In this document: one piece after another, positions 16,944-26,626 of the stretch
Layout of the letters: the number at the start of each line of letters is the position of its first letter
Position numbering within the stretch: the stretch's first letter is position 1
NCBI GenBank assembly: GCA_040218535.1
Contig: JAVJRG010000005.1
Span: forward strand, 930,001 to 994,000
Source: Lacipirellulaceae bacterium
GTDB lineage: Bacteria > Planctomycetota > Planctomycetia > Pirellulales > Lacipirellulaceae
Length of the DNA stretch: 64,000 nt
Direction: 5' to 3'
Translations under genes and position numbers: made by a program
The notes under the pieces: model-generated
The model's database searches: none
What the model was told of the DNA's origin: nothing
What the model saw: the letters and a program-made list of their open reading frames with translations, nothing else

Positions 16944-17852
16944 CTAAGCAGCCGCTTTGGCAGAGTTGTCACTGATTGCTACGACACTGATGTCGAGTCG
17001 TTTGGCGGTGCGATAAAACTCCTGAGCTTCGAGAAGTATCGTTTGCTCGCTTTCTACAACCAACAGGTTTCCGCCTGCCTTGGCGATCGACTCCAGTGTC
17101 TGAGTCCCCACGGTTGGGACGTCGAAACGCATGTCCTGCCCAGGCTTTGCGACTTTTACGACTGTAAACCCTGAGTGCCCACACAAATCCCCCGCACGTT
17201 GGATACAGAGATCTGTGCCCTCGATTGCTTCGACTGCCAGAACGGCCTGGTTTTTCACGCACACGGTTTGACCCACATCCAGGCCACCCATTGATTTGGC
17301 TAGGTTCCAACCGAAATCCAAGTCGCGACGTTGACGAACAGATGGTGCCTTGCCAGCGACGAGGCCGTTTTTCACCAACAGCTCAGGTGCAAAACGCGTT
17401 GGTGCTTCGAAGCGAATGCCAGCCCCCGCGAAAGCTTCGATCAGGGTCAGCATAACGGTGTCGTCCTTACGATCTTTCGTTCCTGAGAGAAGTTGGCCTG
17501 AGAAAGCGGTCAGGCACTTGAAGTCGGGACGGTGTCGCCACCACCAGCCGGGCCTGAAGAACTGAGCTTTGTGAATCTTGCCTGCCATCACGGCTTCCTT
17601 GACGCCATGCTTGCGCAAGAATCGAATCGACTTGCCGACACTGCCGATGCCAATCCAAAGGAACTCATCGCACAACGCCTCGAGCTTTGGGTCGGCATGA
17701 TCGATGACACCCAGTCCAACGAGAGGGCGGCCTTCATCCTTGGCAGCTTCAGCGACTCGAAGCGGCAGCTTTCCCCATCCAGCAAGGACTCCCAGAGGAG
17801 CTAGATCACTCTCGATTGGGCTTTCGGCTGAGAGCTTCATGGCAAGGTACAT
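16944..17852 (-). CDS. lpxI: UDP-2,3-diacylglucosamine pyrophosphatase LpxI
   Basis: A 302-residue LpxI-type (DUF1009) enzyme that cleaves UDP-2,3-diacylglucosamine to lipid X in lipid A synthesis. Family hallmarks include the N-terminal LGVLAGWGKLPL, GSVGKSIRFLRKHGV, VMAGKIHK, the block GGLDVGQTVCVKNQAVLAVEAIEGTD split over about residues 190-217, and FDVPTVGTQTLE near the end. It lies 29 bases after lpxD in the same direction, which agrees with the pathway. The start is the first ATG (17852), with a second in-frame ATG four codons on. Confidence 0.93.
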   Translation of the reverse strand: MYLAMKLSAESPIESDLAPLGVLAGWGKLPLRVAEAAKDEGRPLVGLGVIDHADPKLEALCDEFLWIGIGSVGKSIRFLRKHGVKEAVMAGKIHKAQFFRPGWWWRHRPDFKCLTAFSGQLLSGTKDRKDDTVMLTLIEAFAGAGIRFEAPTRFAPELLVKNGLVAGKAPSVRQRRDLDFGWNLAKSMGGLDVGQTVCVKNQAVLAVEAIEGTDLCIQRAGDLCGHSGFTVVKVAKPGQDMRFDVPTVGTQTLESIAKAGGNLLVVESEQTILLEAQEFYRTAKRLDISVVAISDNSAKAAA

Positions 17853-17881
17853 TCCCGTGCGAAGGCTGTTTGGTTGACCGA

Positions 17882-18949
17882 CTAAGCGGCTTTTTCGTTA
17901 GGTTCTGAGCTGGATTTGGACATTTGGCTTTCTACCAGAGCTTGGAGTTGCTTTTGAGCCGCACGGAATTGACGACGCATCTCAGGGAGCTTAGCAATGG
18001 CGGCCATCTGTACTTTTTGTTGACGAACAGGAGTTGCTGGAGCACCAAGCATGATTTCGCCTGCGGGAACGTCGTTGGGAATACCACTCTTGGAGCCAAG
18101 AATTGCTCGCTCTCCAATATGGACATGATCGCGAACGCCCACTTGTCCTGCCATGACGACGTAGTCGCCTGTGGTTGTACTACCGGCGATTCCGACTTGA
18201 GAGCAGATAAGATTGTGCCGTCCGATCTGGCAGTTGTGAGCAATCATCACTAGATTGTCGATCTTCGTTCCCTCGCCAATAATTGTTGGCCCGAAGGTCC
18301 CACGGTCGATCGTCGTGGCAGCGCCGACTTCCACGTCATCGTGGATTTCCACGTACCCCAACTGTTGCGACAATAGATGCTGTCCATCAGTTTCTTCGTA
18401 GCCGAATCCGTACGCGCCGATGACAGCCCCAGCGTGGATTAAGCAGCGTTCGCCAATCGAAGTCTCTTCGTAGAGTACAACATTTGGGAATAAAGTGCTG
18501 TCTTTCCCGATGCGACATCCGGCGAGAATTCGGACACCGGCATGAACGACAACGTTGTCACCGAGAACGACCTCGTCTCCGATAATGGCCCCTGCGTGGA
18601 CCTCGACGTTCTCGCCAAGCCGAACGTTTTCGCCAATGATGGCCTGCGAGCTAATGCCGCTGTTCGATGTCTCACGACGAGGCCGAAACTGCAACACGGC
18701 CTTTGTCACGGCTTCATTGACATCGTCGACAACGATTGAAGATTTTCCTGAGCAGTCCAGCTCTGCGGTGACGATCGCTGCTGGAGCTTCTGAGGCAGCC
18801 AACGCTTTTTGGTGGCTTTCGTCTGTGGCAAACGTGACTTCCGTCGGGCCGGCCAGAGCGAGGCGTCGCACATTTGTAATCCGGAGAGAGCCCTCTCCGT
18901 TGAGCCTTCCACCGACGATTTCCGCCAACTCGGCTAGCGTCATCTCCAT
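17882..18949 (-). CDS. lpxD: UDP-3-O-acylglucosamine N-acyltransferase LpxD
   Basis: A 355-residue LpxD that adds the second acyl chain to UDP-3-O-acylglucosamine. An N-terminal uridine-binding domain ([14 protein letters not shown] and [17 protein letters not shown]) is followed by a left-handed helix of hexapeptide repeats (about residues 100-290). The catalytic histidine segment is [18 protein letters not shown]-like (about residue 215). The C terminus is a helical tail. ATG 18949 has GGGGAG seven bases upstream and is preferred over the longest frame from 19009. It is followed by lpxI, so outer-membrane lipid A synthesis genes are grouped here. Confidence 0.94.
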   Translation of the reverse strand: MEMTLAELAEIVGGRLNGEGSLRITNVRRLALAGPTEVTFATDESHQKALAASEAPAAIVTAELDCSGKSSIVVDDVNEAVTKAVLQFRPRRETSNSGISSQAIIGENVRLGENVEVHAGAIIGDEVVLGDNVVVHAGVRILAGCRIGKDSTLFPNVVLYEETSIGERCLIHAGAVIGAYGFGYEETDGQHLLSQQLGYVEIHDDVEVGAATTIDRGTFGPTIIGEGTKIDNLVMIAHNCQIGRHNLICSQVGIAGSTTTGDYVVMAGQVGVRDHVHIGERAILGSKSGIPNDVPAGEIMLGAPATPVRQQKVQMAAIAKLPEMRRQFRAAQKQLQALVESQMSKSSSEPNEKAA

Positions 18950-19099
18950 GCGTGTCTCCCCTTCATCCTCTGTTTTACTGAGCCGCAAACAGTGCAAGGC
19001 TGCTAGCAAGCAACTGGATTTGATCTGTACCGCGGATCAGCGATCTGATCTCGCGCGGCTGCGGATAGTACCGAAGAGGACGACTGGCGCTAAGGTCAG

Positions 19100-19519
19100 T
19101 CACTCGCTGGCATTGCCAGCGGCTGAGGTCTCTCGAACTGTGCGAATCGCTTCTTCGAAGGTTTCCTGTAAACGCAGGAAACTTTGAAGATCGCCACCAC
19201 GGTCGGGGTGAAGCGTTTTCACCTTCTCACGGTAGGCCTCCATGACTTCTTCTTCGCTGCAGCCAGGGGAGAGTCCCAAAGTTGTTAGGCAGTTCGGGCG
19301 GTCGCGCAATGCCCAGTAGGGAACTCTGGGGACGTGACGTGTGACGACAACGAGTGCTCGGCGCAGGGACCGCAGATAGCGGCGGAAATCGAGAACCATA
19401 AACACATAGCCCAGGATGGGGGTCCCAAAGGCGATCCCAAAGAACAGGGCCATCACCGTGCTATCAAACGTGTTCGGCCAAGACTCCTGCGCTGTGGCTG
19501 CTAGCAAGTAAGTAGGCAT
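19100..19519 (-). CDS. Membrane-anchored J-domain protein
   Basis: A 139-residue DnaJ-like co-chaperone fragment. An N-terminal membrane segment (TVMALFFGIAFGTPILGYVF, about residues 21-40) precedes a C-terminal J domain with the essential HPD motif (KTLHPDRGGDLQ) and helices on both sides. It would recruit Hsp70 (DnaK) to the membrane. No zinc or peptide-binding domain is present. It starts 12 bases after the glycosyltransferase gene, so it is probably co-transcribed with it and with lpxD/lpxI. Confidence 0.85.
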   Translation of the reverse strand: MPTYLLAATAQESWPNTFDSTVMALFFGIAFGTPILGYVFMVLDFRRYLRSLRRALVVVTRHVPRVPYWALRDRPNCLTTLGLSPGCSEEEVMEAYREKVKTLHPDRGGDLQSFLRLQETFEEAIRTVRETSAAGNASE

Positions 19520-19531
19520 GAATGAGCTTCG

Positions 19532-20263
19532 TTACGTAGCGGACCTCGAATGAGCTGAAGCAGAACTTGCTCTGCCAGTTGTTCTCTGCCCCTTGCCATA
19601 GCGTGCTGCGAGCCTGTCCGCCGATTCACCGCGACGATCTTTCCACGCGAGTGACCAATTTAACAAGGTCTGACGCACAATGCCTTGTTCCTGCCAGCGA
19701 CGAGCCGAGACAACGATTGGGCCCGGAAGAATCGTTGGGGAATGACCACTCTTTCGCAATGCACGCATCAGGCGCAAGTCTTCCATGAGTGGGATGTTCG
19801 GAAATCCGCCAATGGACTCGAAGAATTCGCGACGGAAGAACAAACCTTGATCGCCGTAGGGTATGCGGAGTTGCCTAGCCCGAAAGGTATTTCCTGCTTC
19901 AAGAAGTCGATAGAGCCCGCCGCGTGCGTCGATGCTTTGCCGGAACGCCCCATAGCAAGCCTGTTTGTCGGCAAGGTCAGTCTCCAATTGCTTTCGAGCT
20001 TGGGGGGCAAGCCAGGTATCGGCGTGAAGAAACAACAGAACATCGCCAGCGGCGAGTGCGGCACCGGCGTTTTGCTGCGGGCCGCGGCCCCGAGGGGCTT
20101 GGAAAACCTTGCTTGCCTTCCGCTTCGCGAGACTCTCGGTCTCATCCTCACTTCCCCCGTCAACAACGATCACTTCTGCCGGGGAGAGATTCCACGCATG
20201 ATCGATTGCGACTTCGATCGTCGCCGCCTCGTCGAGCGTTGGGATGATGATTGAGAGATTCAA
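19532..20263 (-). CDS. TIGR04283-type family 2 glycosyltransferase
   Basis: A 243-residue GT-A glycosyltransferase. It starts with LSIIIPTLDEAATI (nucleotide-binding strand) followed by VIVVDGGSEDET. The metal-binding motif is LLFLHADTWL. The block GDQGLFFRREFFESIGGFP with PLMEDLRLMRALR is typical of the TIGR04283 group, named for arsenosugar gene clusters. No arsenic genes are nearby, so the substrate cannot be stated. The ATG overlaps the stop of the upstream DUF6807 gene by four bases (ATGA), showing translational coupling. Confidence 0.85.
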   Translation of the reverse strand: MNLSIIIPTLDEAATIEVAIDHAWNLSPAEVIVVDGGSEDETESLAKRKASKVFQAPRGRGPQQNAGAALAAGDVLLFLHADTWLAPQARKQLETDLADKQACYGAFRQSIDARGGLYRLLEAGNTFRARQLRIPYGDQGLFFRREFFESIGGFPNIPLMEDLRLMRALRKSGHSPTILPGPIVVSARRWQEQGIVRQTLLNWSLAWKDRRGESADRLAARYGKGQRTTGRASSASAHSRSAT

Positions 20264-21870
20264 GAGGCTTCACTGGCCGAGGATTGAAGGGCAACGTCTT
20301 CGAAAATAAAGCGGCTTTTTTTATCTAACAGTTGCTTTGTCAGCCGGCCCTCATGGAGCCAGACCTTGTAGCGAAGCTCAAGTGATTCACCACGCTTGAT
20401 GGTATGGGGTCCCTGTTTATGTTCGCCACTTGGAAAGTCTTTCTTTCCGAAAGGATTCGCTGTGATGAGTCCGTAGTTGCGGGCATGCCAGCGGCAAGGA
20501 TGCCGAAAGTTCTTCGGATGGCTGAAGATCGTGATGCCGACCGTCTCGTCGTCGACGGGGCCGGTCGCGTCGAGCCACTTCGCGGGCTGTCCCCATGCGG
20601 CAACATTCTTCTGGCCCTCACTGTTAAGTAGATGGCCGTCGAGTTTTGCATCGACTTTCATCGTGCCCGCTACCCGCATGGCAAAAGTTCCCTCCTTAGT
20701 GTCGCCGAAGGTGAGGTCACCTTCGGTCGCCATGATTTCGATTCTGAAATCAATCCAACGAGAGCCATCCCGATCGCCACCAAAGATAAGTGTTCGTTGG
20801 TCTTCGCATACTTTCTCGAGCCCGGCAGTCCAAATGTTTTGAGTCACAAGGCGAAGGTCGTTGCCAATTTCGGAGAGATCGACAAAGTGGTGATGAACAA
20901 TTTCGGTGCGATTTTTTCCTGTCGGTTCTAACCAAAAGTCGTGCCCGTTGACGTTGCCATGAGCGAACCAGAGCGAACGATGATGGGGGTGGTCGTCAGT
21001 TTCGTTGTCCAAAAGTGGTCCGAGAGGAAAAGATCGCGTCACGGGTTCGCCCGTGGGGCCAATGATCGGCCATACAACGGGCTGATGGCCAGACTTCTTG
21101 AGATAGGCCGCAAAGGGTTCTCCATCGATTTGGATGTTCACTCCTTGGTCGTTTTTCTCGCCGGTGACTTTGGGCTTCTCCTTCGTTTTGCCACGTACCA
21201 CGACATCATCGAAATTGCCGTGGTCGTCGAACGTGCCGAGTCCTACGCGTCCCCAGGTGAACGTCTTATCGACGGTCGTCATCCGAGGCTTTTTCATATC
21301 GTCGAAAAAAACTTCGATCAGGCCTGATTCGGTTTCGTGCCGGACCTTCACTTGATGCCAAGCATCGGTCCACGGAGTGCTATTCGCATTCTCCTGGGTG
21401 ATCGCTTTGCGAGCACTTCCATTGACGATCATGATTTGACAGGAATGAGGGTCGGCTTTCGCACCTAGATGGACATAGTAAAAGTGGGCCGGGTCTTGGC
21501 CACCCCAGAAAAAACAGAGGTCGCGATGAGGGCCAGCGTTGCGATTCGTATTTTGCACTTTGGCTGTGAGTTCGAACGTACCGTCAACAACTTGCTTTGA
21601 CCATGCAATGCTGTGTGGACTGCGGTACGGCGGCTGGTAGGAACAGGGACCCGTGACACGTAAGACGTGATTGGTAACTCCGTCTCGCATGACGCCCTTC
21701 TTGATGTGCCAGACGGGCTGCTTATTGGGCTGGTCAGTAGTCGTCCAGCGTTTCAGCCCCTCCTCAAAACCTTCTTTGAACAGAACGGGAAGTTCCTCTG
21801 CAGAAGATCTCGCCTGAGTGGCGACGAGCGAAACAAGCAGTGCAAATAGCCATCGAACGGTAATTGGCAT
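20260..21870 (-). CDS. Secreted DUF6807 (PmoA-like) protein with N-terminal beta-sandwich domain
   Basis: A 536-residue exported protein. From ATG 21870, with GAGG about seven bases upstream, a signal peptide runs over residues 1-24 (RWLFALLVSLVATQARSSA). Residues about 25-230 form a DUF1080-like carbohydrate-binding beta-sandwich (PVLFKEGFEEGLKRW, FYYVHLGAKAD, RVGLGTFDDHGNFDDV). The rest is the DUF6807/PmoA domain (DNETDDHPHHRSLWFAHG, with clustered histidines, and TIFSHPKNFRHPCRWHARNYG). Such proteins are expanded in planctomycetes and are thought to act on saccharides; activity is not established. The longest frame starts at 21930. Confidence 0.8.
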   Translation of the reverse strand: MPITVRWLFALLVSLVATQARSSAEELPVLFKEGFEEGLKRWTTTDQPNKQPVWHIKKGVMRDGVTNHVLRVTGPCSYQPPYRSPHSIAWSKQVVDGTFELTAKVQNTNRNAGPHRDLCFFWGGQDPAHFYYVHLGAKADPHSCQIMIVNGSARKAITQENANSTPWTDAWHQVKVRHETESGLIEVFFDDMKKPRMTTVDKTFTWGRVGLGTFDDHGNFDDVVVRGKTKEKPKVTGEKNDQGVNIQIDGEPFAAYLKKSGHQPVVWPIIGPTGEPVTRSFPLGPLLDNETDDHPHHRSLWFAHGNVNGHDFWLEPTGKNRTEIVHHHFVDLSEIGNDLRLVTQNIWTAGLEKVCEDQRTLIFGGDRDGSRWIDFRIEIMATEGDLTFGDTKEGTFAMRVAGTMKVDAKLDGHLLNSEGQKNVAAWGQPAKWLDATGPVDDETVGITIFSHPKNFRHPCRWHARNYGLITANPFGKKDFPSGEHKQGPHTIKRGESLELRYKVWLHEGRLTKQLLDKKSRFIFEDVALQSSASEAS

Positions 21871-22042
21871 GGGTTTCCTCAAGGCGTGAAAACGATATGC
21901 CAGTGTAGCGAAATCGGGTGTTGTCGGCATGCCCCAGAAAACGGTCGTCCTTTACGCGGAAGATCACTGCCCCCTCGACCAGACGCCACCCCGTGGTCTA
22001 TTTTGTAGGTTTAGTCGGCTGTTTTCTAACACACACATTCAT

Positions 22043-23518
22043 ATGCCCCGCGATTTCCTCAAACATACCAAAGACCACTACGACGTTGTCGTCATCGGAA
22101 GCGGCCTCGCTGGTCTAACGTCAGCGAATATCTTAGCCCGTCAGGGGCGCTCGGTCCTGCTCCTAGAGCAGCATTACAAGCTGGGGGGGATGGCCACTTG
22201 GTTCAAACGCCCTGGGGGGCACATCTTTGATATTTCCCTCCACGGCTTCCCCTACGGAATGGTGAAGAGCTGCCGTCGCTATTGGACCAAGGAGATCGCG
22301 GAGTCAATCGTCCAACTCGACGGAGTGCGTTTTGACAATCCTATGTTCTCGCTCTGGACGAGTTTCACACGGGAAGACTTTACCAGACAGTTGATTGAAA
22401 AATTCCAGGTCGAGCCCCAAGCCGTGAACGATTTCTTTGATACGGCCCGTGGGATGAATTTTTACGACGATCAAGAAATGACCACCGGAGAACTCTTTGA
22501 GAAGTTCTTCCCAGGGCGTAAGGATGTCATTCGCCTGCTGATGGAGCCGATTACTTACGCCAACGGCAGCACGCTCGAAGATCCGGCAATCAGCTATGGC
22601 ATCGTGTTCAGCAACTTCATGTCTAAGGGGGTCTTCACCTTTCAAGGGGGTACCGACAAGCTCATCCATCAGATGGAAGAGGAATTGGAGGCCAACGGAG
22701 TCGACATCGGCATTCGATCAAACGTTCAGAAGATCAACGTCGAAGCAGAAAAAGTGACCTCCGTTGAGGTGAACGGCAAGACCATCCGCTGCGACGCCGT
22801 GGTCAGCAATGCAAACGTTAGACAGACAATTTTCGATCTTGTGGGAGAAGAGAAGTTCGACCAGGGATTTATTGACGATGCCAAAGCCGTTCGTCTGAAC
22901 AATAGTAGTACGCAGGTTTACATGGCGCTTGAAGAGGATGATCGCCTCGACGTCAACGAGCTTGGTGATTTGCTCTTCAGCAGCGAGGCCCCCTACTTTC
23001 GGACTGAGGCTTTGCTTTCCCGCGACATCACCAGTCGCACTTATTCGTTTTACTATCCAAAGACACGCCCGCAGGGTCGGCCGCGTTGCTTGATTGTCAG
23101 TAGTACGAACGCTCACTTCGACGATTGGGCCCATCTGCCAGAGAGTGAGTATGAGGCGAGCAAGAAAGACCTCTGCGAGACCACGCTCGAAGCACTCAAT
23201 AAGTACGTTCCTAATATCCGTGATCGAGTGGTCCACGTCGAAGCCAGCACGCCTCGCAGCTTCAAGCATTACACCAACCACCCCGCAGGGGCGAGCTTTG
23301 GGACGAAGTTCGAGGGCCTTGCGGTGAGTCGGGCTCTGCCGCAACAGATCGCAGGGCTCTACCATGCGGGTAGCGTTGGCATCATCATGAGTGGCTGGCT
23401 GGGCGCAATGAACTACGGTGTGATCGTCGCCAACGAAGTCGATAGCCAGTTGATGAATAACAGTTCCGCCTCGACGGCCGGTTTTGAAAAGTCAGTCGTC
23501 GAGGACGTCGCCAGCTAA
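22043..23518 (+). CDS. Phytoene desaturase-like FAD-dependent oxidoreductase
   Basis: A 491-residue flavoprotein of the CrtI / retinol saturase type. The N-terminal dinucleotide motif is [19 protein letters not shown], followed by [18 protein letters not shown]. The central [14 protein letters not shown] and the C-terminal [22 protein letters not shown] (FAD-contact, split here for length: residues about 443-464) fit the family. The protein probably adds or removes hydrogens on an unsaturated hydrocarbon chain. ATG 22043 is preferred because the longer frame from 21929 adds 38 residues without family character. It is followed by FabZ- and FabI-type genes, suggesting a fatty-acyl rather than carotenoid substrate. 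Confidence 0.82.
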   Translation: MPRDFLKHTKDHYDVVVIGSGLAGLTSANILARQGRSVLLLEQHYKLGGMATWFKRPGGHIFDISLHGFPYGMVKSCRRYWTKEIAESIVQLDGVRFDNPMFSLWTSFTREDFTRQLIEKFQVEPQAVNDFFDTARGMNFYDDQEMTTGELFEKFFPGRKDVIRLLMEPITYANGSTLEDPAISYGIVFSNFMSKGVFTFQGGTDKLIHQMEEELEANGVDIGIRSNVQKINVEAEKVTSVEVNGKTIRCDAVVSNANVRQTIFDLVGEEKFDQGFIDDAKAVRLNNSSTQVYMALEEDDRLDVNELGDLLFSSEAPYFRTEALLSRDITSRTYSFYYPKTRPQGRPRCLIVSSTNAHFDDWAHLPESEYEASKKDLCETTLEALNKYVPNIRDRVVHVEASTPRSFKHYTNHPAGASFGTKFEGLAVSRALPQQIAGLYHAGSVGIIMSGWLGAMNYGVIVANEVDSQLMNNSSASTAGFEKSVVEDVAS

Positions 23519-23557
23519 GTCCTGCCAAAGTCTGACCAAGTTACCCCAGCGATTCGC

Positions 23558-23992
23558 ATGTCCCTCGAAGCCATCAAAGCCGCGATTCCGCATCGCGAAC
23601 CCTTTCTACTTATCGACGAAATCGTTGAGCAGTCCGACGACCGGATTGTTTGTCGCAAGACCTTCTCAGGCGATGAGTTTTGGTATGCGGGGCACTTTCC
23701 CGATTTTCCAATTACCCCCGGCGTCATCATGTGCGAGGCGGCCATGCAAGCAGGGGCCGTGTTGCTAGCGAAACATGCGGAGCCTGGCGGTGATACCGTT
23801 CCTGTGGCAACTAGAGCGGATAACGTCAAGTTCAAGAAGATGGTCATGCCCGGTGACACGGTCGCGTTTGAAGTAACGCTCAACGAACAACTTTCAGGCG
23901 CGTTTTTCTTAAGTGCCAAAGCCATGGTCGATGGCAAGGTTTGCACACGTTTCGACTTCGCCTGCACCCTTGCTGAAAGAACTGGGCATTAG
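23558..23992 (+). CDS. FabZ-type (3R)-hydroxyacyl-ACP dehydratase
   Basis: A 144-residue hot-dog fold dehydratase that removes water from 3-hydroxyacyl-ACP. The catalytic helix signature is present as [19 protein letters not shown], with the active-site histidine and the glutamate of EAAMQ, and the N-terminal [13 protein letters not shown] fits FabZ. It starts 39 bases after the CrtI-like gene and precedes fabI by 56 bases, so the three genes are probably one operon. It may be a second copy dedicated to a special lipid; I cannot tell from this window alone. Confidence 0.88.
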   Translation: MSLEAIKAAIPHREPFLLIDEIVEQSDDRIVCRKTFSGDEFWYAGHFPDFPITPGVIMCEAAMQAGAVLLAKHAEPGGDTVPVATRADNVKFKKMVMPGDTVAFEVTLNEQLSGAFFLSAKAMVDGKVCTRFDFACTLAERTGH

Positions 23993-24048
23993 GCAATGGC
24001 TTTGTTTCAGAGCCATCAATCGTAAGCTGTCGGGTTTCGAGGGATTTG

Positions 24049-24867
24049 ATGCCAGAAGACTTCTTGCAACTCGAAGGACGACGCATCGCCGTGTTCGGCG
24101 TGGCGAATCGCAAGAGCGTCGCTTTTCATATCGCCAAACTGCTCGAAGCAGCAGGGGCTGAGGTCGTCTACGTCGTGCGTTCCGAAGAGCGACAGACGTC
24201 CGTAGCCAAGTTGACCGGCAGCTCACGCGTTCATGTTTGTGACGTGGAGCACCAAGAGCAGATTGATACGCTAGCCGATCTGTTGAAGGAGAAGTACGGA
24301 CAACTGCACGGCGTCGTCCACTCAATAGCCTTCGCTGACTACGATGAGCGGGGCATGATCCCGTTTCACGAAACAAGCCGTGAGCAATTACTTCGAACTT
24401 TCGACATTTCCTGCTACTCTCTGATTGCACTCTCCAAGGCTCTGCAGGACCTACTCGCCAAGGATGCCTCAGTCGTAACGATTTCGATTTCCACAACTCG
24501 CATGGCGAGCGAGAACTACGGGTTTATGGCTCCAGTCAAAGCGGCACTCGATTCGAGCCTGGCGTTCTTGGCAAAGTCTTTCAGCAAGTTCTCAGAAGTC
24601 CGCTTCAATGCGGTAGCACCTGGATTGCTGAAGACCTCGGCATCTGCGGGGATTCCGGGTTATGTCGATTCTTACCTCTACGCGGAGCGGGCGACTCTCC
24701 GTGGGCGTGCCGTGAAGACCGAAGAGGCTGCCTCAGCCGCCGCATTTCTCTTAAGTCCCCGTTCTAGCGGGATAAACGCTCAGCGAATCGTGGTAGACGC
24801 TGGGATGGAGGTCAACTATTTCGACGAACGTCTCATCCGGCCTGCCGTCGAATCTTTGGGCGAGTAG
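24049..24867 (+). CDS. fabI: Enoyl-ACP reductase FabI
   Basis: A 272-residue atypical short-chain dehydrogenase that reduces enoyl-ACP in fatty acid elongation. The cofactor region is [19 protein letters not shown], and the FabI-type active site Y-x6-K is Tyr157-x6-Lys164 ([12 protein letters not shown]). The segment [18 protein letters not shown] is close to the substrate-loop consensus. The ATG at 24049 has GAGGGA just upstream; a TTG three bases earlier is less likely. It closes the oxidoreductase-FabZ-FabI set. Confidence 0.92.
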   Translation: MPEDFLQLEGRRIAVFGVANRKSVAFHIAKLLEAAGAEVVYVVRSEERQTSVAKLTGSSRVHVCDVEHQEQIDTLADLLKEKYGQLHGVVHSIAFADYDERGMIPFHETSREQLLRTFDISCYSLIALSKALQDLLAKDASVVTISISTTRMASENYGFMAPVKAALDSSLAFLAKSFSKFSEVRFNAVAPGLLKTSASAGIPGYVDSYLYAERATLRGRAVKTEEAASAAAFLLSPRSSGINAQRIVVDAGMEVNYFDERLIRPAVESLGE

Positions 24868-25111
24868 GGCGAATCGGGGACGGCTCTTCTCTAGTGTACG
24901 CTAGCTATAAGTTCAATCTGGGTTACACTTTACTGTGGGAGCCGGGTTCCGCTATCGAGCGGTCAGTCGGCCCCATTGTAATGACGTGAATAGAGAACCT
25001 TATCAGGCATTTGGCAGCCGAACGCAGTAACCGCGTCGTGGCCCTCGATATTTTTGCTGGGACGACTGCGTTGGCTGCTGCCGCAAAACCTACGGCAAAC
25101 CTAACAGCACC

Positions 25112-26626
25112 GTGGCCAGCGAATTTCTAGACCTTGTCCGTCGCAGCAAGCTTGTCGAAGCGGAAGCGCTCGAACAGTTCCTTGAGGGACTTGCCGTGAA
25201 ACATGGCGGTAAGATTCCGAGTACGAAAGAAGAGCAATCGGCTGCGCTGGTCGAAGCGGAACTGCTGACGCAGTGGCAGGCGGACAAGCTTCTGCTGGGT
25301 AAGCACAAAGGCTTCATGCTCGGCAAGTATAAGCTGCTAAACTTGCTAGGGCGTGGAGGCATGAGCCAGGTCTATTTGGCTGAGCACATGCTGATGAAGC
25401 GCAAGGTAGCCATTAAAGTGCTGCCTAAAAACCGCGTCGCGGATTCTTCGTACCTAGATCGGTTTCGCATCGAAGCCAGGGCGGCAGCCAAGCTCGACGA
25501 CCCGAACATTGTGCGTGCTTACGACATCGATCAAGACGGCGACACCCATTACCTGGTAATGGAGTACGTCAAAGGGCGTGACTTACACATCGTTGTGAAA
25601 GAGGATGGCCCACTTAAGTATGAATTGGCTGCGGACTATATCGCTCAAGTCGCACGGGGGCTCGACCATGCTCATGAAATGGGGCTCGTGCATCGCGACA
25701 TCAAGCCAGCGAATTGTCTTCTGGATGAAAAGGGCACTGTGAAGCTGCTCGATATGGGGCTTGCGCGGCTCGTTGGTGACGAGGCATCGCTCACGCTTGA
25801 GAACAATGAGAATGTCCTGGGTACGGCTGATTATCTCGCTCCAGAGCAAGCGCTCAACAGTCACAAGGCGGACCATCGGGCCGATATTTATAGTCTGGGC
25901 TGCACGCTCTACTACCTGCTAACTGGCCATCCGCCATTTCCTGAGGGAACGATTTCTGAGCGTTTGCTCAAGCATCAGGTCGAAGAGGCACCGAGCATCG
26001 CCAACGACCGACCCGATGTGCCGCCCTCTCTGGTCGTCATCTGCAACCGCATGATGGCGAAGAGCGCTGACGAGCGTTACCAGACTGCTGGTGAAGTGAA
26101 CGAAGCCCTCTCCGATTGGCTCGCTGACCGTGGCTATGATGTCGGGGATAGCGGAAAACGCACGGGAAGCAGCGATTCGGGCGGCGTTGGCAGCGATGTG
26201 TTTCGACGCTTTGCCGCCTCGATGGGCAAGACGAGCGGCGATTCGGGTGCGAAGCAAAAGACGAGCGACTCTGGGAGACCATCGGCTCCTCCCGAGCCAG
26301 AAGAGGATATCGGCCTAGCACCAATCGAAGATGAAACAGCCGAAGAAGCCGAAGACTCGAGCGACGATCTTTCCGACTCTTCTACTGAGGCTGCACCAGA
26401 GCCCGAACCCGTCGGGCCGCAAGTTTCGCTTTTTGAAGAAGAGATGCTCGCCAAGGAGCAGGAGCAAAAGCGTCCACTTCGAAATCTTAGTGACACCTTT
26501 GATCCACTTAATCCGCCAGGCTTCTCTGGCCCCAGCTACGGGACTCCCGGATGGGTTTACGCGATGGTTGGCGTGGGAGTTTTCGCGGTTCTAGCAGTCA
26601 TTGTTGGGTTTGTCGTCTTTGGCTAG
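25112..26626 (+). CDS. Membrane-anchored serine/threonine protein kinase
   Basis: A 504-residue Hanks-type kinase. An N-terminal helical region (about 1-70) precedes the kinase core: glycine loop LGRGGMSQVYLAEH (79-92), VAIKVLP lysine at 102, HRDIKPANCLL at 194-204, and LLDMGLARL with DMG replacing DFG at 214-216. GTADYLAPEQAL marks the activation segment. Residues about 340-470 are a Ser/Asp/Glu-rich disordered linker with SDSGG/SGDSG repeats. A single membrane helix ends the protein (about 481-503), so the kinase is cytoplasmic and tail-anchored. The start is GTG. Its 3' end overlaps the convergent OleA-like gene by four bases. Confidence 0.9.
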   Translation: MASEFLDLVRRSKLVEAEALEQFLEGLAVKHGGKIPSTKEEQSAALVEAELLTQWQADKLLLGKHKGFMLGKYKLLNLLGRGGMSQVYLAEHMLMKRKVAIKVLPKNRVADSSYLDRFRIEARAAAKLDDPNIVRAYDIDQDGDTHYLVMEYVKGRDLHIVVKEDGPLKYELAADYIAQVARGLDHAHEMGLVHRDIKPANCLLDEKGTVKLLDMGLARLVGDEASLTLENNENVLGTADYLAPEQALNSHKADHRADIYSLGCTLYYLLTGHPPFPEGTISERLLKHQVEEAPSIANDRPDVPPSLVVICNRMMAKSADERYQTAGEVNEALSDWLADRGYDVGDSGKRTGSSDSGGVGSDVFRRFAASMGKTSGDSGAKQKTSDSGRPSAPPEPEEDIGLAPIEDETAEEAEDSSDDLSDSSTEAAPEPEPVGPQVSLFEEEMLAKEQEQKRPLRNLSDTFDPLNPPGFSGPSYGTPGWVYAMVGVGVFAVLAVIVGFVVFG

